Shown one piece after another: positions 11,128 to 23,604 of a DNA stretch of 64,000 nt. How positions within the stretch are numbered: position 1 is the first letter of the stretch; the number at the start of each line of letters is the position of its first letter. The translations under genes and the position numbers were made by a program. The stretch is from Bos javanicus (lineage: Eukaryota; Chordata; Mammalia; Artiodactyla; Bovidae): positions 7,936,001 to 8,000,000 of the forward strand of contig NC_083876.1 in NCBI RefSeq assembly GCF_032452875.1, read 5' to 3'. The notes beneath the pieces were generated by a model that saw nothing but the letters and a program-made list of their open reading frames with translations, made no database searches and was not told the DNA's origin.

Positions 11128-12329
11128 ACATACTTACCAAAAACCATAGGTGGAATTAATCTTCTAGGAACCTTCTCTACCAGGCTGATTGAGCAACAGA
11201 CTAAATACCCTACAGAAGGTAGCTTCTCTAAGCCACTTGGTTCTCTACAGCTCAGTTTCCTGAGGCTAAAATCTCCACAAGCCGAAAGACAAAGAGAACT
11301 TCATAAATATCTTGACATTATTTGGAATCCTCACATCTGTATATTCCAATAAATTATTCACTTATACATCTTCTAAAATAATATAGTTTCTGTATAATAT
11401 CATTTTAACAGTTGTTAAAATTAACATTTTATAATCTTTTGGTTTTATTTATAGCAGGAATACAGGATTATAAACAAGACCAGAATAAAGCAGTAGACTG
11501 AATTTGAGTAATGTGTAAAAATTTTATTTCAGGTAAACTCCCTGAACTGAAATATATTCATTCCTGAGAAGGAAACTTGTGTCTGTGTCCTAGGACTGTC
11601 CTGTGGGAGAAATCTCCATATTTTATTTTATTTTTGTTCTTATTGGTGGTGACACCCGAGTATTTTCCCCAAGTGTTTTATACACACACACACATGCACA
11701 CACAGACACACACACAAATATGTATGATGAGATATATATGTATATATTGTTTCTGGGAATCCTGTCAGATCTTCTAATATAATTAATCACCTAGCATCAA
11801 CTCACAATTAATTCCATCTACTCTCATTTGGTCCCCTGATCACTTCTGCTCATGAAAAAACAGGAAAAAGTCAGTTTGCAAAGGAAGTTTGGCATTTAGA
11901 GCTTGCTTTTATATCCTTCTCAATATATCTTATCTTCAGTTGGCTCATTAATATTAAATGAAATAAATAACAGTGAACCAGCCTTCTTTGTTTGCAAACA
12001 CACTCCTCTAAAGAATATTAAAAACAAATTTTTTTTTTTTTACTATTTGTTGTTAGACTGGATACAATGAAACTTCCTGAGTGTTTAAGAATTTTCTTAT
12101 TTGACATTGCTAAATACATGAGAGATGGGTTAAAATGTTATCCCATTCAGAATTTGTTTATAGTCTCTCTGCTACTAAATATTCTACTAAATATTCCTCC
12201 AAGTGTAGTATACTTGGTTTTTTTTTTTCTGGTGAAATCTTGTGGCAAAGATTATCTCATTAGAGAAATGATTTTCACAAAGAATGTGAGGTTGAACATG
12301 ATTCTACAATATTGGAATTATATGACTTT
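11128..12329. other. Unique intronic sequence
   Basis: AT-rich intron apart from the CA tract at 11682-11717. A 93-codon frame at 12067-12348 has no recognisable similarity, rests on AT-rich sequence and runs into a decayed L1, so I do not treat it as a gene. Confidence 0.6.
11682..11717. repeat. (CA)n microsatellite, interrupted
   Basis: CA dinucleotide repeat with TG and GA interruptions, followed by an AT-rich TATATATGTATATAT-type stretch. Confidence 0.9.
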
Positions 12330-12890
12330 GATGATACAGACATTTTAGAAAACCATATGGCAGTAACTTAAAAAATTAAACATGCTTTTACCACATGAGC
12401 AAGCAATTCTAATCATACTCAAGAATGTGAAAATATGTGTCATCCAGAATGTATGCATACCAGTTATTCATAATAGGCAAATATGGAATAGCTACTCAAA
12501 ATCATAAAAGCTAAAAATCAGAAGCATCCTAAATGTTGCTCATTGAAATGATGAGTAGATCAGAAATTGCATGTCATGAAATGCTACTTAGCTATAAAGA
12601 GAAACAGGATGGATGCATCTCAGAATCATTATGGTATGTGAATTAAATCAAACACACATGTGTATGTACTGTATGATTTTATTTAAATGAAATTCTCAAA
12701 AGGCATAATTATAATGACAACCTGTCTGTGGTTTCCTGGAACCATGGAGATGGGAAAGGATCAAGTATAAAGAGTCTTAAGGAAACTGGAGGGTTGTCTG
12801 GATTTGCTGGTACAGTTACCAAAAGCTTTTGACTACTGACTTAAAACTGATGAATTTTATTAACTATAAATATTGCCTTAAACAACAAAA
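12330..12890 (+). mobile_element. Old L1 (L1M) 3' end, sense
   Basis: Decayed copy of the L1M ORF2 end plus 3' UTR in sense. Recognisable blocks are ACTTAAAAAATTAAACATGC, ATGCTACTTAGCTATAAAGA, AAACAGGATGGATGCATCTC, TACTGTATGATTTTATTTAA and GTGGTTTCCTGGAACCATGG. The divergence is high, so this insertion predates ruminants. Confidence 0.75.
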
Positions 12891-13854
12891 AAAGATGGAA
12901 AAATTAAGTGAGTTTGTCTTGATACCTGTTATGAGTTCCCCAGAATAGTAAATGATCTATGGAAGAGCAGGTGCTTTATTTCAAATCAAGAAGGAAGGAA
13001 TATATACATCTTCAAATAGCTCAAATATAATAAAATCTTTAAATTTCTATGTAATAGAAGGTGTAAAACACTTTATACCTGTTGGATAAAAACATGTGCA
13101 AGAAACATCTGGTTTGGTTTTATAGGTTTATACTTATAGGTATTTTTTTGTAGCTTATAAATATAATTGTTTTGAAAACTTCTTTGTGAGTGAACTATAT
13201 TGGTGAGATATTTCAAAATGCAAATGTGTTCCTTATATCTAGCATATTGAGATAAAGAAGTGGCCTGAAAATATCTTTTATTGAAATAAATGATGGTCAG
13301 TAATTAACAACATTTATTGATATTTAAATTCTACTTGTTTTCATTCTACACTACTTACCAGTCATTCATCTTAATGAATTTTGAAAAAGTTTAAAAAAAT
13401 GCAAAGACAGCACTTTGCAAGAAAAGTATCTGGTCTCCTGGATAGCAAAACTGTTAAGTCCACCTTGAGATAAATGGATTATATTCGTTTAAAGATCGCC
13501 TGAAGGTTTGAATTCACAATTCATCTATCTCAAAGGTGAATCAGATTTAAGTAATCGAAAGCTTGTCGGTACTATTGCTTTTCTATCTTTCCTGCATTTA
13601 AAATGGTAACAGTCAGCAATAGCTTTTTCCCTCTAAAGCTTTCTAGTTCCAGGTAGGGTATATTTATAACAAGAAATCAACTATATCTTTCCATGAATAC
13701 TACTTCAAGGATCATGTTTTAAATCTGTTCGTGTAGTTTCTATGTCTTTGCATAGATACATTTATTAAAAGTGTCATCACAACATGTACTGAGCATATGA
13801 ATTAATATTCCTTTTCAATCCTTTCTCCTTTTAATCATAATTATTCTGTTTCAG
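12891..13854. other. Unique intronic sequence upstream of the first exon
   Basis: Non-repetitive intron leading to the exon at 13855. The last ~50 bases are pyrimidine-rich (TTTTCAATCCTTTCTCCTTT) and end TTCTGTTTCAG, a good acceptor. I found no further exon here. Confidence 0.6.
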
Positions 13855-13957
13855 AAATTATACTGTCGTCAATTCCAAAATCATCGTGGTCACCATAAGG
13901 CCTGAACCCAAAACAACGGATTCATTCCTGGAGATAGAGCTAGCTCATTTGGCTAAT
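13855..13957 (+). CDS. ADGRB3: Internal exon of adhesion GPCR B3 (BAI3): end of GAIN domain
   Basis: A 103-nt exon between TTCTGTTTCAG and GTAAGT. Its first base completes a codon from the preceding exon (phase 2 intron), then 34 codons are open and end exactly at the donor (phase 0). The peptide runs from NYTVVNSKIIVVTIRPEP to SFLEIELAHLAN; other frames hit stops. From knowledge of the BAI family, this is the stretch leading into the GPS in ADGRB3, a brain adhesion GPCR at synapses that binds C1q-like proteins. The segment belongs to the extracellular GAIN subdomain B just before autoproteolysis-site sequences. NYT at the start is an N-glycosylation sequon, and the last Asn forms a second one (N-G-T) with the next exon. 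ADGRB1 and ADGRB2 have different residues here as I remember them, so ADGRB3 is the best call, though no alignment was run. Confidence 0.88.
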
Positions 13958-14179
13958 GTAAGTATCATTCATTTAGCTTTGAGTTTCTTATAGAATTGAC
14001 CTTTTAAAGAAGTTAATAGTCATTCTGTGGACTAATAAGACCAGAACACATTTTCTAAACTCTTCAGAGTTGCAAATGAATTTCTCTCTTATGAAGATAT
14101 GTGTTATATAGAAACAAGATGACATATTATCCTATGTTTTTGTTCATAATAGAACTCTCAGTTTCTCCAATATAGTACT

Positions 14180-14420
14180 TAATAGTTTGTCAGTGCCTAC
14201 ATCTTTATTGGGCTCTAAGCTAGGCAATGGGGGATGTCAAGATGAGAACCAGTCTTGCCACCTGGTGAGGAAGACTACGATGTAAGATGCATGCAGCAGC
14301 AGAAGCTACAGACATAATACAAAGGGGAGTGCTGTCCTGCAGGGTACCCCAGGGTTGGAGAGTGGGTGGAGTGGCTTTTTAATGTTCTACACTCAGGATC
14401 AGAGGAGGCTCCTTGTAACA
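14180..14420. repeat. Ancient LINE (L2-like) remnant, tentative
   Basis: The text CAGTGCCTACATCTTTATTG, GCTCTAAGCTAGGCAATGGG and ATGTCAAGATGAGAACCAG follows the layout of the very common ancient repeat that reads 'gagcacctactatgtgccaggcactgtgctaggc' in better-kept copies, and a later GATCAGAGGAGGCTCCTTG block also fits. Divergence is high, so this is a tentative call. Confidence 0.4.
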
Positions 14421-16476
14421 AGAATTCATCCAAATGCAAATGAAATTCTTCAGACCTTGTTTAGGCCATAGACGGAAATTTAAACCATATACTTATCCTT
14501 TATACATTCACCTCAGATACCTAACTCATTGATTTAAGGGGCAAAGAAGGTGATTCCTATTAAGGCTTTCTTAATTATGCTTTTACAATACTTGTGTTCA
14601 AGTAAGACAATCTCCTATGTTGCACATACATAGTTCTTTTTTTTTTATTACTCCTTGCAAATTTTCTATGAACTTGGCTTTTAAGTACAGTTAATGAAAG
14701 CACAGAGTGATTGTCATTTTCCCAAAGTGAATGACATAATGGAATTTATTCCCACATCCTTTAGTTATAAAACCTGTACTTTTCCTAGTATTTTATAATT
14801 TCTGATATTAAAGAACTCAGATACATTTTATTAAAAAATGACAATCATCTTTCCTATAAACCAGTTTTTAAAAAGCTGTTCTGGCTTCTTAGATTGTTTA
14901 ATGTAAACCTCACATCTCTCAGCACTGATTTTTAAACATTATGATTAATATTTTAACTATCAGGTCTTTTCACACTTTTGCCAAAATGTGTCCATACTGG
15001 TTCTAACTTTGACAGTGTGTCTTATTTCTATTATATGTACTTCTTCATAACTTATAATGGCTCTAATATCACTACTGAACTGAAAACTAAGAGATACTTT
15101 CAACATTACTTTTGAATAAGGAAATTGTTCCTTTGCTTGTTCCACATGTATTTTAAAATATTTGTTTACATATTTGTTTGTATATATATTTTTATCATGG
15201 TAATGTCTATTGAGTTATAAGCATCGGTGAAGAATATTAAGAGATATTAATTGCCTACATTGCTCCCTTTTTCTTAGGGAGAAAACACTTCTCTAAATGA
15301 GCATTCACAAAACTTTCCAAAATAAAGGTTAAATCACTATTGAGAATTCAAAGAACATGTTAATTAAATGGTATTTTTCTCATAAATTGAAGAAAGATTA
15401 ACTGTAAAATAGTGTTGATAAAACAGTCTCATTATTTCAATTGAATAGAACTGTTTGAAATGAACATATTTAAACTTTTTTGAGTCACACTTTTCTGGCA
15501 GTATATTTTGTCAATTCAATTTCAAAGAGATACAGCACATCTAAAAAGTTATTTTCTATGTATGGAAACTAGAGTATATGGTCAATACGTTTTATGAAGC
15601 CCTAGCTAGATTCTGGAGTGGCACTGAGTCAGAGTATAAGCAGGATGAGCTGATTACCAAGTGACTTCGAATTGGTTCTTTCAGTGTTTTGACTGAGTTG
15701 ACCAGATTCCCAAAACAATACTATCCCACCGCCAAAGGCCTGGATCTGAGATAATATAGACAAATCTGTTACACAGAAGGGCTGAGGGAGAAGAAGAGAC
15801 CTTTACTCTGGAGAAGAAATGCCTCGAGGCATTCCTGGGTCAGAGCGGCACCCACCTATGCGTGTCCTTGAAGGCCACCTGACTCCAGGCCACGCAGTGG
15901 AGGTGCTCTTGCTGCTTCATCGCTTGTCTTTCCTCCACTTCATAAATCCCTCCCTCACACACCTCTTCACGCTCTGCTGCTTGAAGTCTCCGTGCCTGTT
16001 GTATTTATACTCACCGTGCAGATGAGACTGTCTCAAAGACTTTATTGTTCCCTGAGGGAAGGAATATATGACTGGTTTATTGAATGTCTTATAAAGTATC
16101 TTCTGACTTTGTTATATTTTCATTGAAGAGGTAGTCAGAAGAGCCTACGCTAGCATAAAGTATTCTTCACTAAAATGTGAAGAAAAGATGTATCTCAAAC
16201 ATGAAGTTAAAGTGGATTACAACAAACACAAATTTCATTATAACTATATTGACACAGATACATTATCACTGGTGTTGCCTTCAAAGTTGACCTGTTTCAA
16301 ATATGACATCTTGCTAATATCAACACTGTCTACTTTCACCTGTTTTCTTATAGCAAATATATCTGCTGCACTTTACTAAGCTCAGAAGAGAATAATGACT
16401 AACAAATTGTATCTGTTCCATATACCATGTGCAGAAAAAGGAAGAATGAAAATTAATAGTTCTAATGAGTCTAGGG

Positions 16477-16535
16477 AAAAGCCTGTTAGTGTTTGTTTAA
16501 AAAAAAATGTGTTTTTTTTTTTTAAACAGGCTTTT
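16477..16535. repeat. Imperfect inverted repeat with A-run facing T-run
   Basis: The outer arms AAAAGCCTGTT (16477-16487) and AACAGGCTTTT (16525-16535) are perfect complements. The inner arms are TTTAAAAAAAAA (16496-16507) and a 12-T run with AAA. An unpaired AGTGTTTG bulges on the left arm, and the loop is only a few bases. Confidence 0.85.
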
Positions 16536-16962
16536 TAACAAATAGCATTTAAAGCATGTTATGTATAATGAGACCCTTGGGAACTGGTAGGACTAGGTAA
16601 AAGAACATAGAATCTTGAAATTGCATACTGTATTCAGCAAAGCCATTTGCAGTTTTAACCAGCTCATAAGTCATTAAAGAGTAAGATACTATTTTTAGTT
16701 CAGTTTTTCTAGGCTCATGACTTTATTATTATAATTTGCAGAGTCCAGTTTTGTGGTCTTTAGCGCTTGAACACAGAAATTGCTTCATTATTAGAAATAC
16801 CAAATTTGCTTTCCTGAGAAAAGTAATTTTGTTTTCCATGTTATATTACTTAAGTATTATTAGACTCCATAATGTGCAAGGAAAGTTAATACATTTATTG
16901 AAAGTAATTATTGGGACCTAAATAAGGGGAGTTGAGCGGGTCTGTAAGTACACACATAAGGA

Positions 16963-16985
16963 AACACACACACACACACACACAT
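16963..16985. repeat. (CA)n microsatellite
   Basis: About eleven CA units following AAGGAAA; the repeat decays into ATACACCCACC. Confidence 0.9.
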
Positions 16986-18199
16986 ACACCCACCAATAGG
17001 ATTCCTTGGTCCTGACTGATCTGGGCCTGCTGACTGTCCAAGATATATAACATCCTTATCTTTAAAGATGAGTTTGAAGAACTTTAGTTATCTTGTGCTC
17101 TATCAGCTTTGGGAGCCTGTAGTCCCCTTTTTCCAAACAAAATGTCTTAATAGAGTTCCATTTCTGTAGATGGGTAGATTGGCCCACACTAGCCTGCAGT
17201 CTCTGCAGTCAGTTTTTCTCTTTCCTTTTCTTTCTTTCCCTGAGTAACAGCTTTCATAGTCTAGGTAGGGTGAACCTGCTATCTTTCAGTATTAAGAAAA
17301 ATCTACTGGGTTTATTTGTAGTTCTCAAATTGATCATATTTACAAATGATCTCATGGGAATCAGGCTTGTAGGTTTTATTCTCTTTGCCATATTGCTTGA
17401 ATACTAATAGGATCTACCTAACAAATTAAGGAGTTTGTTTTATGTTTATAAACTAAAATTAGTCATGAGTCATGGCTTTGTAAATCATAGTGGAAAACAC
17501 AATGGAAAACTAATGAATATGCTTTTTCTATTAAGAAGCATGAGAAACAATAAAGAGAAATCCCCACGTTCGTTAGTGGATATTTTCATGAATAGCACAG
17601 GCCAATAACAATCCAAGGAATTAAAAATCACTTGGCAAAGCTTAAAGAATAAGTTCAGTCTATGCGATTGTAATTTCCACAGAAGGATATTTGTATCCCT
17701 TTACTTTTTAAGTTACTTTCTACCCTAGCTTGTGTCCAGTTGGAAGAGATTTCTGATGTTTTGCCTGATCAAAACTCTTGGTAGTTTTAATGGGAGAGTC
17801 TTGAAATGCTAACTAGACAAGCAGATTGATGGTTCTGCCAGCGGCTAAAATTGAGATAGAAATTATTCTCTAGCTACAGTTTTTTTGGTTATATCCTAAA
17901 TTCCTAAACTTGAGTAAGCATGCTTCCCACTTACATCTCAAATTCAGTTTATTTTTATTCATAATACAACATTGTTATTCTTCAAAAAGTTTTAGACTAA
18001 TTATGGTATTGTTGGAGCAGTTGCAGTTGAGTCAGGCATTTGGGGCGTATGAGTTATAATGGTCCTTGTCGTATCTACTCAGTTATGCTATTGTGGTGTG
18101 ACAGCAATCGTACACAGTATGTAAAAATGGATGTGGTTCTGTTACAACAATATATGATTTACCAAAGTAGGTAGCAAGCCAGATTCAGTCCCTGGCCTG

Positions 18200-18802
18200 C
18201 ATATATTATCACCCCCTGTATGGTAAAGAGAGTGTGCCCCCACCAGGATGCCCACATCCTAGCCCTCATAACTTGAATATATTATAGGTCAGAAGGGAAT
18301 TTGCAGATGTGATTAAGGGTAAGAACACTGAGATGGGGCAAATATCCTAAATTATGTGAGTCGGTCCCATTCACATTAACCATTAAAACTGGAAAGCCTT
18401 TCCCAGCTATGGTCAGAGAGATGCAAGGTAATAAGGACTCAACCTGCCATCGCTGACTTTGAAGATGAAGGAGTAGGACCGAAAGCCAAGGAATATGGGC
18501 AGACTCTAAAAGCTAAAAACAACCCCTGGTTGTCAACAAAGAAGAAAGCACGGACCTCAGTCCTACAACTACAGGAGCTCAATTATGCTGAGACTTGGAT
18601 GAAGCTAGATGCAGATTCATCCTCATATCCAGAAAGGACTCCAATCCTGTTAGCATTCCAGCCTTGTGAATCTCTTGAGCAGAAATCCAGCTAAGTTCAC
18701 AAAGACTCCTGACACAGAAAAACTGTGAGATAATAAATTTGTGTTGTTCTATGCTGCTAAGAGTGTTAATTTGTAGTAGCAGCAATAGAAAACTAATAAC
18801 CT
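18200..18802 (+). mobile_element. MaLR LTR (MLT1-like), sense
   Basis: Conserved MLT1-type blocks appear in order: CACCAGGATGCCCACATCCT, AGGGAATTTGCAGATGTGAT, GATTAAGGGTAAGAACACTG, GCCAAGGAATATGGGCAGAC, AGCCTTGTGAATCTCTTGAG, and the polyadenylation region GAGATAATAAATTTGTGTTG followed by AGAAAACTAATAAC at the 3' end. It is an old ERVL-MaLR LTR without internal sequence; the left edge is approximate. Confidence 0.85.
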
Positions 18803-20696
18803 GTATTTGCATTGGAACATTGCAAAATCAAGTTTTTGTTATGAAAATAATATATGTGTGTACCTTAACAGATAAACTACAATAATAATCATATATTTCT
18901 CAGTGAAAGTCAGTCAGCAACTACAGATTACATTTCGGCTTGCTGATTATCATGCCAGACAATGAGAATGGCCACTGTAAGCTGGGAGTGGGATGTTAGG
19001 GAAAATTGGAGGATGTCAGGAGCAACTCTGACATTTGTAGATGTATTGTGCTCTTAAAGCAGCTGAAGAAATTTCTCTGCTGGCAGCTGATACATTGAAA
19101 CTGTCCAAAACAGTCCATCCAGCTCTTGTCTCTGCCAGGACCCCATGAAAATACTACTGGGACACATTGTTACATCGTTTTGGATTTAAAGGAAGAAGAA
19201 AAAGCTGTATACTATATCTATACGGAATCTAGTTCGCAGTCACATATGAAGAAGACTAACACATAGATGTGGAGACAGTGGTTTTCTTTGAAAGATATAC
19301 ATGTAAATAATTTCTGATACTGGTTCTACTTTTACTACTTCCTCTATTTCAATAAAAAAAAATGTGTCAGGAAATAATGTACATTCTGTGATTGGTGATA
19401 TAGCTAAGGAATCAGAGAAGCAAGCTGTTATCACATCCACAAAATCAGTGTCATCTGGGTAATGTGGATTCCTGAGTACCTAGATAGCAGAAGCATGCCC
19501 TCCCCATGTACTAACTGAACAGCTGCCAGCTTCTGGAGGACATGACTTGTCCTGATAGAACCATATTCTGCATTTCTCACTTCACTGCCCTATATACCAT
19601 TCTGCTTTACCTAAAGACAGCTCTTTTCCTTCTTCTTGATTTAGCTAATATTCTCAATGCTTTGCTTTCTATAAAACTCATGCAAATAAATGGAAAAATT
19701 CTATGTCTCCATGTCCTTTTAAGCAATAACACAGTGCTGCATTCTCAGTGAAGTTCTTTGGGCTCCAGGTGTATCTCAGCCACCCTATCAAAAAAGGAGA
19801 GTTAGACCCAGATATAGATGTTTTTAAGTATCATTTAAAAATACTAAAATATTCTTGAAAACCTTAAGAAGTGTGGAGAACATGCAACAAACGATTTCCT
19901 GTTATTAAGCTGCATATTATTTTCAATGGCATCATCCCCTTAGGTGGTGTATTATACTTTCAGGGATTATAAAGATGTTTACTTGTTAAAAGATATACAG
20001 AAAGGGCTCCAGAAAGGGCTTCCGCTCACTGATCTGTTTTAGTGACCTGTCAGAGATATGAGTGTGGAAAGATTTACCTCTACTAGAATTCTGCTTCCCT
20101 TAGAATGCATTCCTGAGCATTTTAAGATGTCGCTTTTCTCAAGAAGTATTTGAATTATAGGCAAGATATAAACTAGTCTTTGGTGGGTCAGATCAGGTGT
20201 TTTGGGAATGTTCTTAGGAATTCCCAAACTTTGTTTGTGCAGTTATTTAACAATTACAATTAAAAGTGGGATGGAAGTGGAAGATAAGCTTAGCAAAATC
20301 CAGGTCTTTTTAATGTAATGCCTTTACATATAAAATTTCAGAAATAGAGGCTTTGTAATGTCAGTTGAACAGTCTATCTCCTCTCCATATATACAAGAAC
20401 TCAACACGCTCAATCATGGGAAGACGCGACAGAAGAACTTGCCCTGGAATGTATGACCCAGGGCCCTGGAAATGTTGGAACAGTGACAAGAAGGTCACTG
20501 CCCTTCTCCACGTCCTTAGAAGCGTTGTCTACAAGCTTGCTTTTCCTCTACAGATGAGAGGACATTTTTGTTTCAAGAGGGCTATGAAAGGTACAGGAAA
20601 GTTAAAAGGTTTCCAGATTAGGAATTTACTGTGAAATATGAGATCTAAACATTTCAACACTTCAAAGAAAAGCAGAGTGAAGTAGCCATGTTATTT
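18803..20696. other. Unique intronic sequence
   Basis: No repeat or exon recognised. The 89-codon frame at 20365-20634 and shorter frames (19240-19440, 19542-19751) lack any familiar motif or splice/processed-copy context. Confidence 0.55.
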
Positions 20697-20734
20697 CTGG
20701 TGTGTGTCTGTGTGTGCGTGCATGCATGCATGCT
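20697..20734. repeat. (TG)n grading into (GCAT)n
   Basis: TG dinucleotides grade into three GCAT units directly beside the tail of an antisense SINE. This is likely a microsatellite grown from, or next to, the SINE 3' tail. Confidence 0.85.
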
Positions 20735-20957
20735 CAGTCATCACTTCAGTCATGTCCGGCTCTTTTGCAGCCCCCAGTGGACTGTAGCCCATCAGGCTGC
20801 TCTGTCCATGAGATTATCCCAGCAAGGATACTGGAGTGGGTTGCTTTTTCCTTTCCAGGGGCTCTTCCTGACCCAGGAATTGAACTGAACCTGTATCTCC
20901 TGTGGCTCCTGCATTGGCAGGCAGATTCTTTACCACTTGAGCTAGCTGGGAAGCCCC
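20735..20957 (-). mobile_element. Bov-tA SINE
   Basis: Full-length antisense Bov-tA: TCATGTCCGGCTCTTTTGCA, AAGGATACTGGAGTGGGTTG, and the tRNA-like end GATTCTTTACCACTTGAGCT then GCTGGGAAGCCCC. Confidence 0.92.
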
Positions 20958-21317
20958 TCTTTTGTGTCCATGATTCTACAAATGTAATGTGGATTAAAAA
21001 TTATGAGGAGTGGAAGAAGTAGTTGTAAGAATGCCTCCTCCTAGGTTAAGCCCCAATCTCAAAGTTCCTGAAGCCAAAGAACCTACCATTTTAATCAGCA
21101 TCCCAGGTGATTCTAGAGTAAGTCCAGAGAAAACACCTTGAAAACATTAAGGTAACAAGAACATAATTAAGATTTCATGTGAATTGAATTTATTAAGAAC
21201 TTAAAAACTCCAAGGAAAACTTGAAGTAACTTGGTCAAAATTCATGTTTATTATGACTATTATCTTTTCTGTAAACAAGCTCCTTCAGGTATTTATTCAA
21301 ATATCATCTTATTGGTT

Positions 21318-21794
21318 CAGTTCAGTTCAGTTCAGTCGCTCAGTCATGTCTGACTCTTTGGAACCCCATGGACTGCAGCACGCCAGGCCTCCCTGTCCAT
21401 CACCAACTCCCGGAGCTTACTCAAAACTCGTCCATTGAGTCAGTGATGCCATCCAACCATCTCATCCTCTGTTGTCCCCTTCTCCTCCCGCCTTCATTCT
21501 TTCCCAGCATCAGGGTCTTTTCAAATGAGTCAACTCTTCGCATCAGGTGGCCAAAGTATTGGAGTTTCAGCTTCAACATTAGTCCTTCCAATGAATATTC
21601 AGGACTGATTTCCTTTAGGATGGAGTGGTTGGGTCTCCTTGCAGTTCAAGGGACTCCCAAGAGTCTTCTCCAACACCACAGTTCAAAAGCACCAATTCTT
21701 TGGCTCTCAGCTTTCTTTATAGTCCAATTCTCACATCCATACATGACTACTGGAAAAACCATAGCCTTGAGTAGATGGACCTTTGTTGGCAAGC
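21318..21794 (-). mobile_element. BovB LINE 3' end, 5'-truncated, with perfect 10-bp target duplication
   Basis: 477 bp of antisense BovB starting with repeated CAGTT units (the BovB 3' tail repeat) and running to TGGACCTTTGTTGGCAAG. CTTATTGGTT is present at 21308-21317 and again at 21795-21804. The + strand frame 21368-21958 (196 aa) is only the antisense shadow of this element. Confidence 0.96.
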
Positions 21795-22376
21795 CTTATT
21801 GGTTAAGCCTTCTCAATATACAAAATTGCAATCCATTCACTTCCCAGTCTTTCCTACTCAGTGTAATCTACTTTTCAACACAGCACATATTGCCCCCTAG
21901 CATATTATGTATTTCCTTGGGTTTTTCTTTGTCTCTCTCCCTGCCCCCTTCATTATAGCTAAGTCTGTGAGGCAAAGGCTTTGTTTTGTTCAATGCTGTG
22001 TCCCCAGTGCCTCCAAGATATCTGGAATGTAACAGATATTTGCTAAGCGATTTTTGCATGAGTCGATGAACTTGTTCATCATCTAAGCTCTCTCCTGACT
22101 TATTTTTGTGAGACTGATTTACCATTGTGAGATGTACTGAAAATATTACATAGGTGAAAAAAAAAAAAGACTTGGATGAGAGTTTTCAAAAAGAAAAGGA
22201 AGTCATTAATAAATGTCATTCTAGGGTAATTCTACGGGGTAGTGCTAGAAAAGATGTCTAAATTCCCCTTTTTACAAACAAGAAACTAGGGAAGTTACGT
22301 AAGACCAAAGGAAAAGAGGACCATGTATGGAAACACATAGACAAAGCCAGTGATGTATTATACTGTTAAATAGATA

Positions 22377-22811
22377 TACAGATAGCCCCTCATTCATGAT
22401 TTTTCACCTTTTGATGGTGGGATGTGATACGCATTCAGTAGGAACCACACTTAGGATTTTGAATTTCAATCTTTTTCTGGGCTAGAGAAATGCAGTTACT
22501 CCCTTGTGATGCTGGGCAGTGGTGCACAGCTCCCAACCAGCCACGCAATCGTGAGGGGGGGCAATTGTGATACAGCCATTCTGTACCCATAAAACCATCT
22601 TGATTTTACTTTCAGTACAGCAGGCTTTGCATTAGATGATTTTGCCCAAATTTTAGCTAATGTGTTGTGAGCACATTTAAGGTAGACTAGGTTAAGCAAT
22701 GATGTTCGATAGGTTAGTTGTATGAAATACGTTGTCAATTTACAGTATTTTCAACTTGCAATGGGTTTATCAGAATGTAACCTGCTCATCATCAGTCAAG
22801 GATGCTCTGTA
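22377..22811. mobile_element. Non-autonomous Tc1/mariner-type (Tigger-like) DNA transposon
   Basis: About 435 bp with related inverted ends: TACAGATAGCCCCTCATTCA at the left, and the complement of the right end reads TACAGAGCATCCTTGACTGA. The ends start and finish at TA, as expected for TA-target elements. The interior (GATACGCATTCAGTAGGAAC; GATGATTTTGCCCAAATTTT; TTCAACTTGCAATGGGTTTA) matches a common ancient mammalian MER element from memory; I am unsure of its exact name. The 80-codon minus frame at 22496-22738 lies inside it and is not a gene. Confidence 0.7.
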
Positions 22812-23463
22812 TTGATTTGCTTGATGTTGAGACAGAGGAAAGAAGTAAAATAAAATATCAAAGACTATTAAAGATAGTACAAATGATATGTTTAGAACAT
22901 CTATGGTAACTAGAAAATGTGACCCTTGGTACACTTTTCAAATGCTTGAAACTGGGTGAGTGGTAATGTTTAACTCAACTGTACTGTTCAACTTTACAGT
23001 TTTGAATGGAGTCAGGAGACACTTTTTTGGCCAAAAACTTATTTTTAAAGAACAGCATATTCTTTCTAAAAAGTTTTCAAACATATTCAGTCTTAATATT
23101 TTAAGTATCAATTATATTGACTGCTCTATAGATTAATTTCTAGTCCATTTAGCTCATTTACCAGACAATCTTTGTTTTTTTAGTTTCATGAATTTCTTAA
23201 ATCCCCTTCTGTGAGTTAGTTCACAGCCTGTTTTCCCCTTGCTTCTGCCATTATATTATGTTCCTCCGTTCTGTCAAGCTCACCATTTCCTGTTATTGAT
23301 TTTCCATAAATTCCTCATAACAGATCTTACAGCAGAGTGCCTTTGAGAAAAGTATCTTAAAATTATAACAAATATTTTACAAGTGGTTTCTTGTAGCCAG
23401 TTTTTTTTTCCATGTATAGAATTCATTCATCATTGATTTTGCTTTGTTTACCATCTCACATTC

Positions 23464-23604
23464 TTTTTTTTTTTTTTTTGGTCTTCATGTTCATAACTTT
23501 AATAACCAAATATGCATTCCAATATTTATTCTCTTTTTCTTCCATAGTAATAGCCTCCAATTAAAATAAATAAATTTAAATTTAAAAAAAATTGGGGTAC
23601 TATA
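23464..23604 (-). pseudogene. Processed retrocopy fragment of an unidentified transcript
   Basis: The insert is bounded by identical 16-bp copies of ACCATCTCACATTCTT (23450-23465 and 23605-23620). On the minus strand it ends in a poly-A tail (T-run 23464-23480) that follows an ATTAAA signal about 20 nt upstream, so it is an L1-mobilised RNA. Its 5' part on that strand is the antisense of a ruminant L1 3' end (AGCCTCCAATTAAAATAAAT on the + strand). The remaining ~65 nt match nothing I recognise. The source RNA therefore began in, or read through, an L1 tail in antisense. Confidence 0.75.

Larger units (their letters stand above)
14421..18199. other. Unique intronic sequence
   Basis: Nearly 3.8 kb with no transposon I can recognise. 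It includes a GC-richer patch at 15780-16030 carrying a 16-bp palindrome (15818-15833), an inverted repeat at 16477-16535 and a CA tract at 16963-16985. The 61-68 codon frames here show no family similarity. Confidence 0.55.

Noticed and set aside
12067..12348. 93-codon + strand frame
   Set aside because: AT-rich, no recognisable motif, ends inside a decayed L1, no splice or promoter context.
15818..15833. Perfect 16-bp palindrome AATGCCTCGAGGCATT
   Set aside because: About one such palindrome is expected by chance in 64 kb of random sequence (4^-8 per position), and nothing around it suggests a binding site or transposon end.
20365..20634. 89-codon + strand frame
   Set aside because: No family similarity I can name, no start context or neighbouring exon; likely chance.
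21368..21958. 196-codon + strand frame
   Set aside because: It is the antisense reading of a BovB 3' end plus flanking intron. The same recurring text (ILCCPLLLPPS...) appears over every antisense BovB 3' end in the window (10345, 24982, 37613, 41909, 45709, 62883).
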